Shown here: positions 46,824-56,299 of the stretch, in pieces | How the letters are laid out: each line of letters opens with the position of its first letter | How positions within the stretch are numbered: position 1 is the first letter of the stretch | Assembly (NCBI RefSeq): GCF_016864575.1 | Contig: NZ_CP044125.1 | Span: forward strand, 1,886,501 to 1,950,500 | Reading direction: 5' to 3' | DNA: 64,000 bases | Source: Rhizobium sp. BG4 | Lineage (GTDB): Bacteria; Pseudomonadota; Alphaproteobacteria; Rhizobiales; Rhizobiaceae | Translations under genes and position numbers: made by a program | The notes under the pieces: generated by a model | Told to the model about the DNA's origin: nothing | The model's input: only the letters and a program-made list of their open reading frames with translations | Database searches by the model: none

Positions 46824-47500
46824 GAATTTGCCTCCAGCGTGCCGCCATAGCGGGCGAAGCGGCGTTCGAGCCTGACTTGCAGTGCCGAAAGCACCGAACT
46901 CAGGACGAGATAGATGAGAGCCGCCTCGATATAGAGGATCAGCGGTTCATAGGTCGTGGCGACGATGCGCTGGGCGGCCTGGAAGAGCTCGGGCACGGTA
47001 ATCGCCGCTGCGAGCGAGGTATCCTTGACCAGCGAGATGAAGGTGTTCGACAGCGGCGGCACCGCGACGCGGGCAGCCTGCGGCAGGATGGTGCGGGTCA
47101 TCGCCTGGCGCCAGTTCATGCCGATCGAATAGGCTGCTTCCCACTGGCCTTTCGGGACCGATGAGATGACGGCGCGGATGATTTCGGAGCTGTAGGCGCC
47201 GATATTCAGCGTGAAGCCGATCAGAGCTGCCGGGAAGGCATCGAGGAGAATGCCGATGCTCGGAAGGCCGTAGAAAATGACGAAGAGCTGGACGAGCAGC
47301 GGCGTGCCGCGAATGATCCAGACATAGAAGCGGGCGATCGCCCTGAATGGCGCCGGGCCGAACAGCCGGGCAACGGCGGTCAGCAACCCGAGGGCAAGCC
47401 CGAAGACAAAGGAAAGAAGCGTCAGCGGAATGGTGAACTTGATGCCGCCCCACAGGAGCGTCGGCAGCGATTCCACCATCAATTGGAGCCAGTGCGGCAC
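46820..47500 (-). CDS. tcyL: Cystine-type amino acid ABC transporter permease
   Basis: 226 residues with about five helices (HisM/GlnP class). IIRGTPLLVQLFVIFYGLPSIGI, SSVPKGQWEAAYSIGMNWRQAMTRTILPQAARVAVPPLSNTFISLVKDTSLAAAITVPELF (shown in parts) parallels E. coli TcyL nearly residue for residue through the EAA loop. It forms a dimer with two ATPases. A terminator-like hairpin and a C/G-rich repeat separate it from the binding-protein gene upstream. Confidence 0.88.
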   Translation of the reverse strand: MPHWLQLMVESLPTLLWGGIKFTIPLTLLSFVFGLALGLLTAVARLFGPAPFRAIARFYVWIIRGTPLLVQLFVIFYGLPSIGILLDAFPAALIGFTLNIGAYSSEIIRAVISSVPKGQWEAAYSIGMNWRQAMTRTILPQAARVAVPPLSNTFISLVKDTSLAAAITVPELFQAAQRIVATTYEPLILYIEAALIYLVLSSVLSALQVRLERRFARYGGTLEANS

Positions 47501-47539
47501 GGGTATTCCCTCTCACGGGTTATGCGTTGACGTGGAATA

Positions 47540-47573
47540 CCCCTCCCCAACCCCTCCCCACAAGGGGGAGGAG
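47540..47573. repeat. C-rich/G-rich palindromic intergenic repeat
   Basis: ACCCCTCCCC occurs twice in a row (47539-47548 and 47550-47559 region) and is followed by the reverse-complementary GGGGGAGGAG. Such CCCCTCCCC...GGGGAGG dyads are scattered through Rhizobium genomes as short intergenic palindromic elements. A second related arm is inside the terminator at 47651-47682. Confidence 0.5.
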
Positions 47574-47650
47574 TTCGGAGGAAGCGCCGTTCAGGCATAA
47601 ATCGACCCTATCCGCCTTGGCCTTGGTGCTCGTTTCGAGAAGTGGCCAAT

Positions 47651-47682
47651 AAAAAGCCCCTCCTGCTCGTGGAGGAGGGGCT
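47651..47682 (-). terminator. Terminator/attenuator between binding protein and permease genes
   Basis: On the minus strand, stem AGCCCCTCCT/AGGAGGGGCT (10 bases, loop CCACGAGC) followed by TTTTTATT, 30 bases past the binding-protein stop. Partial read-through would give the usual excess of binding protein over permease. Confidence 0.85.
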
Positions 47683-47711
47683 GGGGAAGGGTCTGCTTCT
47701 AGCAGCCAGAC

Positions 47712-48482
47712 TTACTTGGAAACGTCCTGACCGAAATACTTGTCGGCGATCTTCTTGTAGGTGCCGTCGGCCTTGATATCGACCAGGGCCTTGTTGATCG
47801 CTTCAAGCAGTTCCGGCTCACCCTTGCGGATGATGATGCCGGAGTAGTCGGCATTTTCCTGCTGGGCAACGATCTTCACCGGAGCGTCGGGCTTGTGCTT
47901 CTTGAAGTCGAGGAAGGAGAGGCTGTCGTTGACGGTCGCGTCAGCGCGCTTGGTCAGAACGAGCTGGATCGACTGGTCGAAACCGTCGGTGCCGACGAGT
48001 TCTGCGCCGGCCTGTTCAGCAAGCTTGCCGAAGTTGCTGGTCAGCGACTGTGCGGACTTCTTGCCCTTGAGGTCGGCGAAGGACTTGATGCTGTCGTCGT
48101 CCGAACGGGCGATCAGTACGGCCTTGGAGGCGATGTAGGGCTCGGAGAAGTCGTACTTCTGCTTGCGGGCGTCGGTGATGCCGACCTGATTGATGACGGT
48201 GTCGTAACGGTTGGCATCGAGACCGGCGATCAGGCCATCCCACTTGCCTTCGACGAACTCGGCCTTGACGCCGAGCTTGGCGGCGACGGCTTCGCCGATT
48301 TCGACGTCGAAGCCGACGAGCTTGTTGCTGTCGTCATGGTAGGTGAAGGGCGCGTAGGTGCCTTCCGTGCCGATCTTCAGGACGCCAGCCGACTTGATGG
48401 CGGCGAGGTTTTCGCCAGCGTGAGCTGCGAAGGCTGCTGCGGAGATCAGGGCTGCGGCGGCAATGGTCTTCAGGATTTTCAT
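47712..48482 (-). CDS. tcyJ: Cystine-type amino acid ABC transporter binding protein
   Basis: 256 residues with signal peptide MKILKTIAAAALISAAAFAA (cleavage at AHA, near 22). The solute-binding fold has IGTEGTYAPFTYHDDSNKLVGFDVEIGEAVA, EGKWDGLIAGLDANRYDTVINQV (in parts), YDFSEPYIASKAVL and a C-terminal DGTYKKIADKYFGQDVSK, closely following E. coli TcyJ (FliY), which binds cystine. ATG 48482 starts the signal peptide; the longer frame to 48563 would bury it. Separated from the permease by a terminator, so it is likely the most abundant product of the operon. Confidence 0.88.
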   Translation of the reverse strand: MKILKTIAAAALISAAAFAAHAGENLAAIKSAGVLKIGTEGTYAPFTYHDDSNKLVGFDVEIGEAVAAKLGVKAEFVEGKWDGLIAGLDANRYDTVINQVGITDARKQKYDFSEPYIASKAVLIARSDDDSIKSFADLKGKKSAQSLTSNFGKLAEQAGAELVGTDGFDQSIQLVLTKRADATVNDSLSFLDFKKHKPDAPVKIVAQQENADYSGIIIRKGEPELLEAINKALVDIKADGTYKKIADKYFGQDVSK

Positions 48483-48724
48483 TTTTCTGTTCCGTAAGGG
48501 GAGGAAATTCAATGCTGCATAGATCGCAGAAAATAGGGCGTGGCGAAGCGTAGAAAACTGCAAAGAAAATCGGCAACTGCGAATATTTTTCTCATTTGCC
48601 GCGTTTTTGGCGCGGCTTGTTTCAGAGCGTCAATAAACGTGTGCCGCACCCGCTATTGCACGCCTGCGATTATATGTTTATGCACGTTTCTATCTGTTTG
48701 TGCCGATTATTGTCTGGAGCAAGG

Positions 48725-49561
48725 ATGAACGTGAACGAAATGTTGCTGCGCGAGCGGCAGGGAATGATTTCCGTCAAGCTGGAGACGCATGGACGCGTGC
48801 TGGCGGCTGAACTTGCGAGCGAATTCGGGGTGTCCGAAGATACAATCCGCCGGGATTTGCGCGAGATGGCCGCGGCCGGGCTTTGCGAGCGCGTCTATGG
48901 CGGCGCTTTGCCGGTTTCGCCGGCGGGCGGCAGCCTGAAGCAGCGAATGAGCGTCGCCTTCGAGCGCAAGCAATCGCTAGCGCAGGCCGCGGTTTCGCAG
49001 ATCAAGGCGGGATCGACGGTGTTCTTCGATGCCGGCAGCACCAATCTGGCGATCGCCAATGCGCTTTCGCAGGACATGGCGCTGACGGCTGCGACCAATG
49101 CCCCGGCGATTGCCGCGGCTCTGCTCGACAAGGCGGGCGTCAACGTCATCCTGATCGGCGGCCAGATCGACCGCCAGGTCGGCGGGGCGCTTGGCGCCAA
49201 GGCGCTGCGCGACATGGAGCAGTTGTCACCCGATCTCTGCGTGCTCGGCGCCTGCGGCGTCGATCTGGAAGCGGGTGTCACAACCTTCGGGTTCGAGGAT
49301 GCCGAGTTCAAGCGGTTTGCCGCCTCGAAAAGCCGCCGGGTGCTGGTGGCGGCGACATCGGAGAAATTCGGCACGGCTGCGCCGCATAGCGTGCTGCCGG
49401 TTGCCCACTGCGAATGCCTTGTCGTGGAGCATGATGCCGACGAGACCCTGCTTGCCGCCTATCGCGAGCGGGGTGCCGGACCGTGCAGGCGGCGGCGAAC
49501 TGAATATGGAACGGCCTGCTGGCATGCAGGCGGTAATGGGATGAGACGGGATAATGGATAA
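48725..49561 (+). CDS. DeoR-family transcriptional regulator
   Basis: 278 residues. N-terminal helix-turn-helix: LRERQGMISVKLETHGRVLAAELASEFGVSEDTIRRDLREM (residues about 7-47, in parts), with the DeoR signature ending RRDLREMAAAGLCERVYGGAL. The C-terminal sugar-phosphate sensor domain has FFDAGSTNLAIANAL and VTTFGFEDAEFKRF. DeoR proteins usually repress sugar-catabolic genes and respond to phosphorylated sugars. The last 25 residues are arginine- and glycine-rich and atypical. ATG 48725 has GGAGCAAGG directly upstream. It overlaps the MFS gene by eight bases, so the pair is co-expressed. Divergent from tcyJ. Confidence 0.88.
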   Translation: MNVNEMLLRERQGMISVKLETHGRVLAAELASEFGVSEDTIRRDLREMAAAGLCERVYGGALPVSPAGGSLKQRMSVAFERKQSLAQAAVSQIKAGSTVFFDAGSTNLAIANALSQDMALTAATNAPAIAAALLDKAGVNVILIGGQIDRQVGGALGAKALRDMEQLSPDLCVLGACGVDLEAGVTTFGFEDAEFKRFAASKSRRVLVAATSEKFGTAAPHSVLPVAHCECLVVEHDADETLLAAYRERGAGPCRRRRTEYGTACWHAGGNGMRRDNG

Positions 49562-50747
49562 TCAACTACATGCGGCTGCTCAGGCGCAGCGCGGCTTCTT
49601 TCCGAAAAGCCGGATCGCGGTTTCGCTGCTGTTTCTCATGAATGGCTTCCTGGTCGGCTGCTGGGCGCCGAAGATTCCGGAATTTGCAGAGCGGCTTGCG
49701 ATCACCAAGTTCGAGCTCGGACTGATGATCCTGGTCTTCGGTCTGGGATCGCTGACGATGATGCCGATCGCCGGGGCGAAGATCGCCAAGCATGGTTCGC
49801 GCGTCGTGACATTGGCCATGGCCGTCTGCCTGCTGCCGATCCTGCTCGCCTTGACCGTGGCGCCGAATGTCATCACCGGCGGTATCGCGCTCTTCCTGTT
49901 CGGCGGTTTCGTCGGCGCCATGGACGTCGCTATGAATGCCAATGCGGTTGCTGTCGAGAAGTCGATGCGCCGGGCGATCATGTCGTCCTGCCACGCGTTC
50001 TGGAGCCTCGGCGGCCTGATCGGCTCGGGGCTTGGCGGTCTCTTGATCTCCAAGATCGGCGTGCTCGGTCATGCGGGTCTTGCGACTGCTCTTGCGGTTG
50101 CCTTCCTGGCGATTGCCTGGCCGATGGTGCTTTCCGATCCGCCGCATCCGGATGAGAAGAAGGAAAAAACCCGGCTGCCGATGGTGCCGCTGCCCTGGCT
50201 GCTCGGCCTGATGGCATTGTTCTCGATGGTTCCGGAAGGTGCCGTTCTCGATTGGGGCGCGCTCTATCTGCGCCAGGAAATGGGCGCTTCCGTTGCGCTC
50301 TCCGGCTTCGGCTTTGCCGCCTTCTCGCTGACCATGGCCGCCATGCGCTTTGCCGGCGATATGGTGCGCGACCGCTTCGGCGGTGTGAAGACGCTGCGGG
50401 TCTGCACGCTGTTTGCGATCACGGGCATGCTGATTGCCGGTTTTGCGCCGAGCGCCGAGCTTGCCATTGTCGGCTTCGCTTTCTGCGGCATCGGCATCTC
50501 GAACATGGTGCCGATCGCCTTCTCGGCGGCCGGCAACGTGCCCGGGCTTAAGCCGGGGATCGGCATCTCTGTCGTCACCACGATGGGCTATTCGGGCATG
50601 CTGGTGGCACCCTCGGCGATCGGCTTCGTTGCCGAGCATGTCGGCTTCTCCACGGTGTTCCTCGCGCTGCCGGTGCTGCTCGTCGTCGTGCTGATCTTTT
50701 CGAAGCTGGCACGTTATGCCGACGGTGCTTCGGGCGGCGGCCACTGA
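49554..50747 (+). CDS. Major facilitator superfamily transporter
   Basis: 397 residues, about twelve membrane helices, halves joined by a charged loop DPPHPDEKKEKTRLP (near 200). Family features: NGFLVGCWAPKIPEFAERLAI, FGGFVGAMDVAMNANAVAVE and MVPEGAVLDWGALYLRQE, typical of FucP/YbjJ-like MFS permeases. The substrate is unknown, perhaps a sugar because of the overlapping DeoR regulator. A GGCGGCC/GGCCGCC dyad spans the stop codon. Confidence 0.85.
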   Translation: MDNQLHAAAQAQRGFFPKSRIAVSLLFLMNGFLVGCWAPKIPEFAERLAITKFELGLMILVFGLGSLTMMPIAGAKIAKHGSRVVTLAMAVCLLPILLALTVAPNVITGGIALFLFGGFVGAMDVAMNANAVAVEKSMRRAIMSSCHAFWSLGGLIGSGLGGLLISKIGVLGHAGLATALAVAFLAIAWPMVLSDPPHPDEKKEKTRLPMVPLPWLLGLMALFSMVPEGAVLDWGALYLRQEMGASVALSGFGFAAFSLTMAAMRFAGDMVRDRFGGVKTLRVCTLFAITGMLIAGFAPSAELAIVGFAFCGIGISNMVPIAFSAAGNVPGLKPGIGISVVTTMGYSGMLVAPSAIGFVAEHVGFSTVFLALPVLLVVVLIFSKLARYADGASGGGH

Positions 50748-50844
50748 GGCCGCCAAGCAAAAGTGAAGCGCGGGGCGGTTGACAAGGCAGCGGGCATGAT
50801 CCACCTGAAAGGCACGATTTCCAAAGGGTTCAAGAGCTCTATCC

Positions 50845-52095
50845 ATGTCTTCAGCTACGGATTTTGATCCGAAACCGCGCCGCGCCTCCGTTGCCGTCGA
50901 TGTCGGTGGCGTCATTGTCGGGGGCGGCGCGCCCGTCGTCGTCCAGTCGATGACCAATACCGATACGGCCGATATCGATGCGACGGTCGCCCAGGTTGCC
51001 GCGCTCTTCAAGGCTGGTTCGGAAATGGTGCGCATCACCGTCGATCGCGACGAAAGCGCTGCCGCCGTTCCGAAGATCCGCGAGCGCCTGCTGCGTCTCG
51101 GCATGGACGTGCCGCTGATCGGCGACTTCCACTATATCGGTCACAAGCTGCTTGCCGATCACCCAGCCTGTGCCGAGGCGCTGGCGAAATACCGCATCAA
51201 TCCGGGCAATGTCGGCTTCAAGGACAAGAAGGACAAGCAGTTCGCCGAGATCATCGAGATGGCGATCCGCTACGACAAGCCGGTCCGCATCGGCGTCAAC
51301 TGGGGTTCGCTCGATCAGGATCTGTTGACGGCGCTGATGGACCAGAATGCCGAGGCGGGTTCGCCGCTTTCTGCCCGTCAGGTCACCCGCGAGGCGATCG
51401 TTCAATCAGCGCTGATCTCCGCCAATCTTGCCGAAGAAATCGGCCTGCCGCGCAATCGCATCATCCTGTCCGCCAAGGTCAGCCAGGTTCAGGATCTGAT
51501 CGCCGTCTATTCCATGTTGTCGGAGCGTTCCGATCATGCGCTGCATCTCGGCCTCACCGAGGCCGGCATGGGCTCGAAGGGCATCGTCGCCTCGTCGGCG
51601 GCCATGGGCTATGTGCTGCAGCACGGTATCGGCGATACGATCCGTGTGTCGCTGACACCGGAACCGAATGGCGACCGGACGCGCGAAGTGCAGGTGGCAC
51701 AGGAGCTCCTGCAGGTCATGGGCTTCCGGCAGTTCATTCCCGTCGTTGCCGCCTGCCCCGGCTGCGGCCGCACGACGTCGACGGTGTTCCAGGAACTGGC
51801 GCAGAATATCCAGAACGATATCCGCAAGAACATGCCGGTCTGGCGTGAGAAATATCCGGGAGTCGAGGCGCTGAACGTCGCCGTCATGGGCTGTATCGTC
51901 AATGGTCCGGGCGAGAGCAAGCATGCCGATATCGGCATCTCGCTTCCAGGCACCGGTGAAACGCCGGCCGCCCCCGTCTTTATCGACGGTCAGAAGGCGC
52001 TGACGCTGCGCGGTCCGAATATCGCTGCTGATTTCGAGGCGCTGGTGACGGACTATATCGAGAAGCGTTTCGGCCAAAAGACGGCCGCCGAATAG
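50845..52095 (+). CDS. ispG: 4-hydroxy-3-methylbut-2-en-1-yl diphosphate synthase IspG
   Basis: 416 residues. Converts MEcPP to HMBPP in the MEP isoprenoid pathway using a 4Fe-4S cluster held by Cys304, Cys307 (CPGCGRTTS) and Cys350 (GCIVNGPGE), with the fourth ligand Glu357. [19 protein letters not shown] is the N-terminal TIM-barrel hallmark. The next gene but one, ispA, uses the products of this pathway. Convergent with the LysE gene, three bases apart. Confidence 0.97.
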   Translation: MSSATDFDPKPRRASVAVDVGGVIVGGGAPVVVQSMTNTDTADIDATVAQVAALFKAGSEMVRITVDRDESAAAVPKIRERLLRLGMDVPLIGDFHYIGHKLLADHPACAEALAKYRINPGNVGFKDKKDKQFAEIIEMAIRYDKPVRIGVNWGSLDQDLLTALMDQNAEAGSPLSARQVTREAIVQSALISANLAEEIGLPRNRIILSAKVSQVQDLIAVYSMLSERSDHALHLGLTEAGMGSKGIVASSAAMGYVLQHGIGDTIRVSLTPEPNGDRTREVQVAQELLQVMGFRQFIPVVAACPGCGRTTSTVFQELAQNIQNDIRKNMPVWREKYPGVEALNVAVMGCIVNGPGESKHADIGISLPGTGETPAAPVFIDGQKALTLRGPNIAADFEALVTDYIEKRFGQKTAAE

Positions 52096-52098
52096 CCG

Positions 52099-52737
52099 CT
52101 AGATGCGGCTGGTCAGCAGCTTCAGACCCGCGAAGCAATAGAAGGCGGACATTGCGCCTTCTATCCAGCGGCGAAGGCTGTTGTAGATCCGGAGCGCGTG
52201 CGGCGTCGAAAACAGCACCGCATATCCCATGAAGATCGCAAAGCCCGTCGTCAGGCAGATGGCGACGATGAGCACGGCCACCGAGCCCGGTGCGCCCTGC
52301 GGCATGCCGAGCGCGATGATGGCGAGCCAGGCAAAGATCGCCTTCGGATTGGTGACGTGGATGCCGTAACCCTTCAGCAGCAGGGCGCGCGTCGAAAGCG
52401 GCTGGACATCCTTCGCCTGCGCAAGCTCGTTGCCTGCACGCATCGCCTTGAACGCCTTGTAGGCAAGATAGAGCAGATAGAGCCCGCCGAAGACCTTCAG
52501 AATCTCAAGGGCGATCGCGTAAGTATGCAGCAACGTTGCAAGGCCAAGCGCTGCAGCGCAGGCCCACGTGAACGAGCCACCGAAAATCCCGACACCGATC
52601 GTCATGCCCGCCTTACGGCCCTGCGTCATCGACGTCGCGACGATCGCCAGAATGGCGGGGCCAGGGCTGATGACCGCGATCACATAAGCGATATAGGCGG
52701 GCATGATGGACGGGAGATAGGATAGCGTATCGTGCAT
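52099..52737 (-). CDS. LysE/RhtB-family amino acid exporter
   Basis: 212 residues with about six hydrophobic segments. The N-terminal AYVIAVISPGPAILAIVATSMTQGRKAG carries the SPGP motif of LysE/RhtB proteins, followed by FGGLYLLYLAYKAFKAM. These proteins export amino acids such as homoserine, threonine or lysine; the substrate cannot be deduced. The 125-base gap to ispA holds a GCGCCGG/CCGGCGC stem (52838-52857) and no gene. Confidence 0.88.
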   Translation of the reverse strand: MHDTLSYLPSIMPAYIAYVIAVISPGPAILAIVATSMTQGRKAGMTIGVGIFGGSFTWACAAALGLATLLHTYAIALEILKVFGGLYLLYLAYKAFKAMRAGNELAQAKDVQPLSTRALLLKGYGIHVTNPKAIFAWLAIIALGMPQGAPGSVAVLIVAICLTTGFAIFMGYAVLFSTPHALRIYNSLRRWIEGAMSAFYCFAGLKLLTSRI

Positions 52738-52862
52738 GGGGCTGCTCTTTGGCGGGAAAGCCTGAACCTGTCAGAGTTTTCGTCTGCTGTCACGCCGTCT
52801 CGATATTGTTTTCGGCGAGAGCCTCATCGGCCGCTGGCGCCGGACCTTTCCGGCGCTCTCCG

Positions 52863-53777
52863 TCAGCTCTTGCGGTTTGCAACGAAGCGCGCGGTGGCGG
52901 ACAGCGTTGCTGCGGTGTTGCCGTAGGGCTCGAGCAGCGCCGTCGCGTCTTCGACGTGGCGGCGCAGTTCCGTTTCGGCCCATTCGATGCCGTTGAGGGC
53001 GACCAGCGTGCCCTTGCCGCGGCCGGCGTCCTTGCCTGTCGCCTTGCCCATGGTCTCGGCATCGGAGGTGATGTCGAGCAGGTCGTCGGCAAGCTGGAAC
53101 GCCAGGCCGATCTTCTCGCCGAAAGCCCGCAGACGCTTGCGGTCTTCCTCGCTCGCGCCGGCAACGATGGCGCCTGCCTCGCAGGCGAAGCGAATGAGCG
53201 CGCCGGTTTTCATAGCCTGCAATGTAACGATGCCGGAGGCATCGGGTCCTGCCTTTTCGGCCGCGAGATCCAGCGCCTGGCCGCCGGCCATGCCGCCCAG
53301 GCCCGCGCCGCGGGCGAGCGCCAGGATCAGCGCGGTCTTTCGCGCGTCCGGCAGGGCGGTTTCGGGGGCTGCGATGATGTCGAAGGCGTAGGTCAGCAGG
53401 CTGTCGCCGGCAAGGATCGCCGTTGCCTCGTCAAAGGCGATATGGACGGTGGGCTTGCCGCGGCGCAGATCGTCGTCGTCCATGGCAGGCAGGTCGTCAT
53501 GGACGAGCGAATAGCAATGTACGCATTCCAATGCGGCGCCGACGCGCAGTGCTGCCTGGCGGTCGCCGCCGAGAAGCAATGCGCTCTCGACGACCAGGAA
53601 TGGACGCAGGCGCTTGCCGCCATTGAGCACGGCGTAATGCATGGCCGAGCGCAGGCTTTCGGGCCTGGCGATCTCGTCGGCCAGAACCGGCTTCGCAAGC
53701 AGCGCCTCGAGCAACGCTTCGATCTCTCGGGCGTTGATTTTCAACCGTTCGTCAAATGCAGCGGGGCTCTGGCTCAT
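52863..53777 (-). CDS. ispA: Polyprenyl diphosphate (farnesyl/geranyl) synthase
   Basis: 304 residues. Condenses IPP with DMAPP/GPP, giving farnesyl diphosphate. First Asp-rich motif [14 protein letters not shown], upstream GGKRLRPFL, and second motif [12 protein letters not shown] are all present, with [13 protein letters not shown] between, as in IspA-type short-chain synthases. ATG 53777 ([12 protein letters not shown]) gives the family length; the frame runs on to 53948 without homology. Divergent from mtgA. Confidence 0.92.
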   Translation of the reverse strand: MSQSPAAFDERLKINAREIEALLEALLAKPVLADEIARPESLRSAMHYAVLNGGKRLRPFLVVESALLLGGDRQAALRVGAALECVHCYSLVHDDLPAMDDDDLRRGKPTVHIAFDEATAILAGDSLLTYAFDIIAAPETALPDARKTALILALARGAGLGGMAGGQALDLAAEKAGPDASGIVTLQAMKTGALIRFACEAGAIVAGASEEDRKRLRAFGEKIGLAFQLADDLLDITSDAETMGKATGKDAGRGKGTLVALNGIEWAETELRRHVEDATALLEPYGNTAATLSATARFVANRKS

Positions 53778-53946
53778 GGCCGCTGTTTGGCATGAGCAAA
53801 GCCCGAGGCGCAACGGAATTGTAGATGACGCGCCCAAGATTCCTTTGTGCTCTGGCCTTGGCCCTGCGCAAACGGTAAGGAGAACCAAGGGAACAGGTCT
53901 GGGCCAAACGTTGGACATCGCGCCGGAGAGAGAGGAAAGCATCGCC

Positions 53947-54657
53947 ATGCCGGCTCATCGGCGGATGTATGCGTGGCTGCGCGGCCGCTCCTTGCTGGCG
54001 CGCATCGTGCTTGGCATCCTGGTGCTCTGCGTGCTGCCTTATGCGCTGATCTTCCTCTATCTCATTCCTTTCATCCATCCGGTCTCGACGCTGATGCTGC
54101 GCGATCTCGTGCTGTTGCGCGGCTATGATCGGCAATGGGTGTCGCTGGACGATATCTCGCCTGCGCTGGTGCAGTCGGTGATGATGTCCGAGGATGGGCA
54201 ATATTGCTTCCATGGCGGCGTCGACTGGGGTGAGATGCGGATGCTGATCGAGGATACGCTCGACGGTGCCTCGACACGCGGCGGCAGCACGATCCCGATG
54301 CAGACGGCGAAGAACCTGTTTCTCTGGAATAGCCGTTCTTTCGTGCGCAAGGGGCTGGAGCTTCCTCTTGCTGTCGCCTCTGATTTCGTCTGGACCAAAC
54401 GGCGGCTGATGGAGATCTATCTCAACATCGCCGAATGGGGCCCGGGCATTTACGGCATCGAGGCGGCGGCGCGCTATCACTTCAAGGTTCCGGCCTCCAA
54501 GCTGTCGCGGCGCCAGGCGGCGTTGCTTGCCGTTTCGCTGCCGAACCCGATCGACCGCAATGCCGGCAAGCCCGGCCGCGGCTTGCGGCGGCTGGCAGCG
54601 GTGATCGAGCGCCGTGCACAGGGCGCCGGCGACTACATCAAATGCATTTATGATTGA
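53947..54657 (+). CDS. mtgA: Monofunctional peptidoglycan glycosyltransferase MtgA
   Basis: 236 residues: one N-terminal membrane anchor (about 18-42, [20 protein letters not shown]) and a GT51 transglycosylase domain. Catalytic Glu82 is in [16 protein letters not shown], and [17 protein letters not shown] and [20 protein letters not shown] are the other GT51 motifs. It polymerises lipid II into glycan strands without cross-linking them. ATG 53947 chosen as the first that leaves a normal short cytoplasmic tail. Confidence 0.94.
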   Translation: MPAHRRMYAWLRGRSLLARIVLGILVLCVLPYALIFLYLIPFIHPVSTLMLRDLVLLRGYDRQWVSLDDISPALVQSVMMSEDGQYCFHGGVDWGEMRMLIEDTLDGASTRGGSTIPMQTAKNLFLWNSRSFVRKGLELPLAVASDFVWTKRRLMEIYLNIAEWGPGIYGIEAAARYHFKVPASKLSRRQAALLAVSLPNPIDRNAGKPGRGLRRLAAVIERRAQGAGDYIKCIYD

Positions 54658-54732
54658 GGCCTGAACAATTCATTGGTGAGCCAAGCCCGCGGCCGGTAGA
54701 GAGAAAGCCTCACACAGCGGATGGATCGGACC

Positions 54733-55380
54733 ATGGACAAGCTCACCCTCTATATCGGCAACAAGAACTATTCGTCCTGGTCGCTGCGGCCATGGATCGC
54801 CATGGAGGCGACGGGCATTCCCTTCGAGGAAGTCGTCGTGCCCTTCGATTTCGAGGCGGGCAATCCGCGCTTCAGGGAGTTCTCGCCGACCGGCCGCGTG
54901 CCGATGCTGCATCATGGCAGCGTCCGCGTCTGGGAATCGCTGTCGATCATCGAATATGTCGCCGAGCTCTATCCTGAGGCCGGTCTGTGGCCGAAGGACC
55001 GGGCGAGGCGGGCCATTGCCCGCTCGGTGTCGATGGAGATGCTCTCGGGCTTCCGGGCGATCCGCAATGCCTGCCCGATGAACATCCGCCGCCCCAAGGG
55101 CAAGATCGCGCTTGCCGATGGCGTCATGGCCGACGTCGTGCGCATCGAGACGATCTTCCACGACTTGCGCGAACAATCCGGCGGTCCCTTCCTGTTCGGC
55201 GGCTTCTCGGCTGCCGATGCGATGTTTGCGCCCGTCATCAATCGCTTCGATGTTTATGACCTCGTGACATCCAGCGAGACGCTGAGCTATATGGCCGCTG
55301 TGAAGGCGCATCCGGCCTGGGTGAAGTGGGAGGAGGCTGCCCGCGCCGAGCCCTGGGTCGTCCCTCACGACGAGGTTTGA
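54733..55380 (+). CDS. Glutathione S-transferase family protein
   Basis: 215 residues. Thioredoxin-fold N-terminal domain: KLTLYIGNKNYSSWSLRPWIAMEATG with the Ser-Ser pair that activates glutathione, FSPTGRVPMLHHG (cis-Pro) and VWESLSIIEYVAELYP (Glu-Ser binding the gamma-glutamyl group). An all-helical C-terminal domain follows, with FLFGGFSAADAMFAPVINRF. An ATG four codons upstream (54721) is also possible. Substrate unknown. Confidence 0.88.
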   Translation: MDKLTLYIGNKNYSSWSLRPWIAMEATGIPFEEVVVPFDFEAGNPRFREFSPTGRVPMLHHGSVRVWESLSIIEYVAELYPEAGLWPKDRARRAIARSVSMEMLSGFRAIRNACPMNIRRPKGKIALADGVMADVVRIETIFHDLREQSGGPFLFGGFSAADAMFAPVINRFDVYDLVTSSETLSYMAAVKAHPAWVKWEEAARAEPWVVPHDEV

Positions 55381-55535
55381 GACAGGAATCAAAGGATTCT
55401 CAAAAAATGCGTTTGGGGACTGGTCAAGGCCATCCAAGGCATGTATAAACGCGCAAAATTTCCGAAATCGCGACATGTCCGTTTCGGCCGCCAGTCTGGC
55501 CGGGAATGTGTTGCCTGTGAAGTGGAGTACGAGAA

Positions 55536-55721
55536 ATGGCTGTACCGAAGAGAAAAACGAGCCCGTCCAAGCGCGGTATGCGCCGTTCTGCAGACGCACT
55601 GAAGGCTCCGACCTACGTTGAAGACAAGAACTCCGGCGAACTGCGCCGTCCGCACCATATCGATCTGAAGACCGGTATGTATCGCGGCCGTCAGGTTCTG
55701 ACGCCGAAGGAAAGCGCATAA
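55536..55721 (+). CDS. rpmF: 50S ribosomal protein L32
   Basis: 61 residues, [22 protein letters not shown] being the universal L32 N-terminus and [20 protein letters not shown] its alphaproteobacterial C-terminus. The Cys zinc knuckle of some L32 proteins is absent, as is usual in this class. Monocistronic with a strong terminator. Confidence 0.98.
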
Positions 55722-55753
55722 GCTTTCCTGCTTCTGGTTTTCCCAGATCGAAG

Positions 55754-55778
55754 AGACCGGCCGCGCGCCGGTCTTTTT
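55754..55778 (+). terminator. Terminator of rpmF
   Basis: Stem AGACCGGC/GCCGGTCT, loop CGCGC, then TTTT. Confidence 0.9.
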
Positions 55779-55867
55779 GCGTTTGCGCATGATTATATTC
55801 GCAAATGTCTTGAAGTGGCACGGTCATCTACGGCAGTATTCTACTGATCGAGGGAGAATAGACCGAC

Positions 55868-56275
55868 ATGCTCGCTGCAATGCCGCTGATGATCATTCCA
55901 TTTATTCTTTACAACATGGCAATGCTCGGACTGATGGGAAGCGGCGGCATACCCGCGCTTCAGCATGACATTATTGTTCTCTCGATGATTTCAGGGGCGA
56001 TCTGGAGCATGGCGCTCGGCGATCTCTTCATCGTCGTGGCGCTCGTCATTCTCTTCGTCGAAATATTGAAGGCGACCCGCAATGGCTCGGGCAGCCTGGT
56101 CAATCACATGCTGTCGATGCTGGTGTTCATTGCCTTCCTGGTCGAGTTTCTTCTCGTCCAGGATGCAGCTACGCAGGTCTTCTTCATTCTGATGACGGTG
56201 GCGCTGATCGATGTGATCGGCGGCTTCGCCGTGTCTATCCGGACGGCGGGCCGCGATGTTTCGATCGGTCTCTAG
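55868..56275 (+). CDS. Conserved-type membrane protein, four predicted helices, unknown function
   Basis: 135 residues, almost wholly hydrophobic: helices at about 3-24, 38-66, 80-98 and 102-122, ending in a short polar tail RTAGRDVSIGL. GAGGGAGAATAGACC precedes the ATG. No family motif recognised, although small four-helix proteins are often found beside rpmF and phaR in rhizobia. A stem-loop follows the stop codon. Confidence 0.7.
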   Translation: MLAAMPLMIIPFILYNMAMLGLMGSGGIPALQHDIIVLSMISGAIWSMALGDLFIVVALVILFVEILKATRNGSGSLVNHMLSMLVFIAFLVEFLLVQDAATQVFFILMTVALIDVIGGFAVSIRTAGRDVSIGL

Positions 56276-56294
56276 AGCGTTTCTGGAAACGCTC
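56275..56294. terminator. Hairpin between convergent genes
   Basis: Stem GAGCGTTT/AAACGCTC, loop CTGG, starting at the last base of the upstream stop and ending five bases before the phaR stop. No T-run of note; may serve both strands. Confidence 0.5.
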
Positions 56295-56299
56295 GGAGA

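Noticed and set aside
47540..47682. CRISPR-like repeat pair
   Set aside because: Only two degenerate C/G-rich palindromes with no uniform spacers; one is a terminator.
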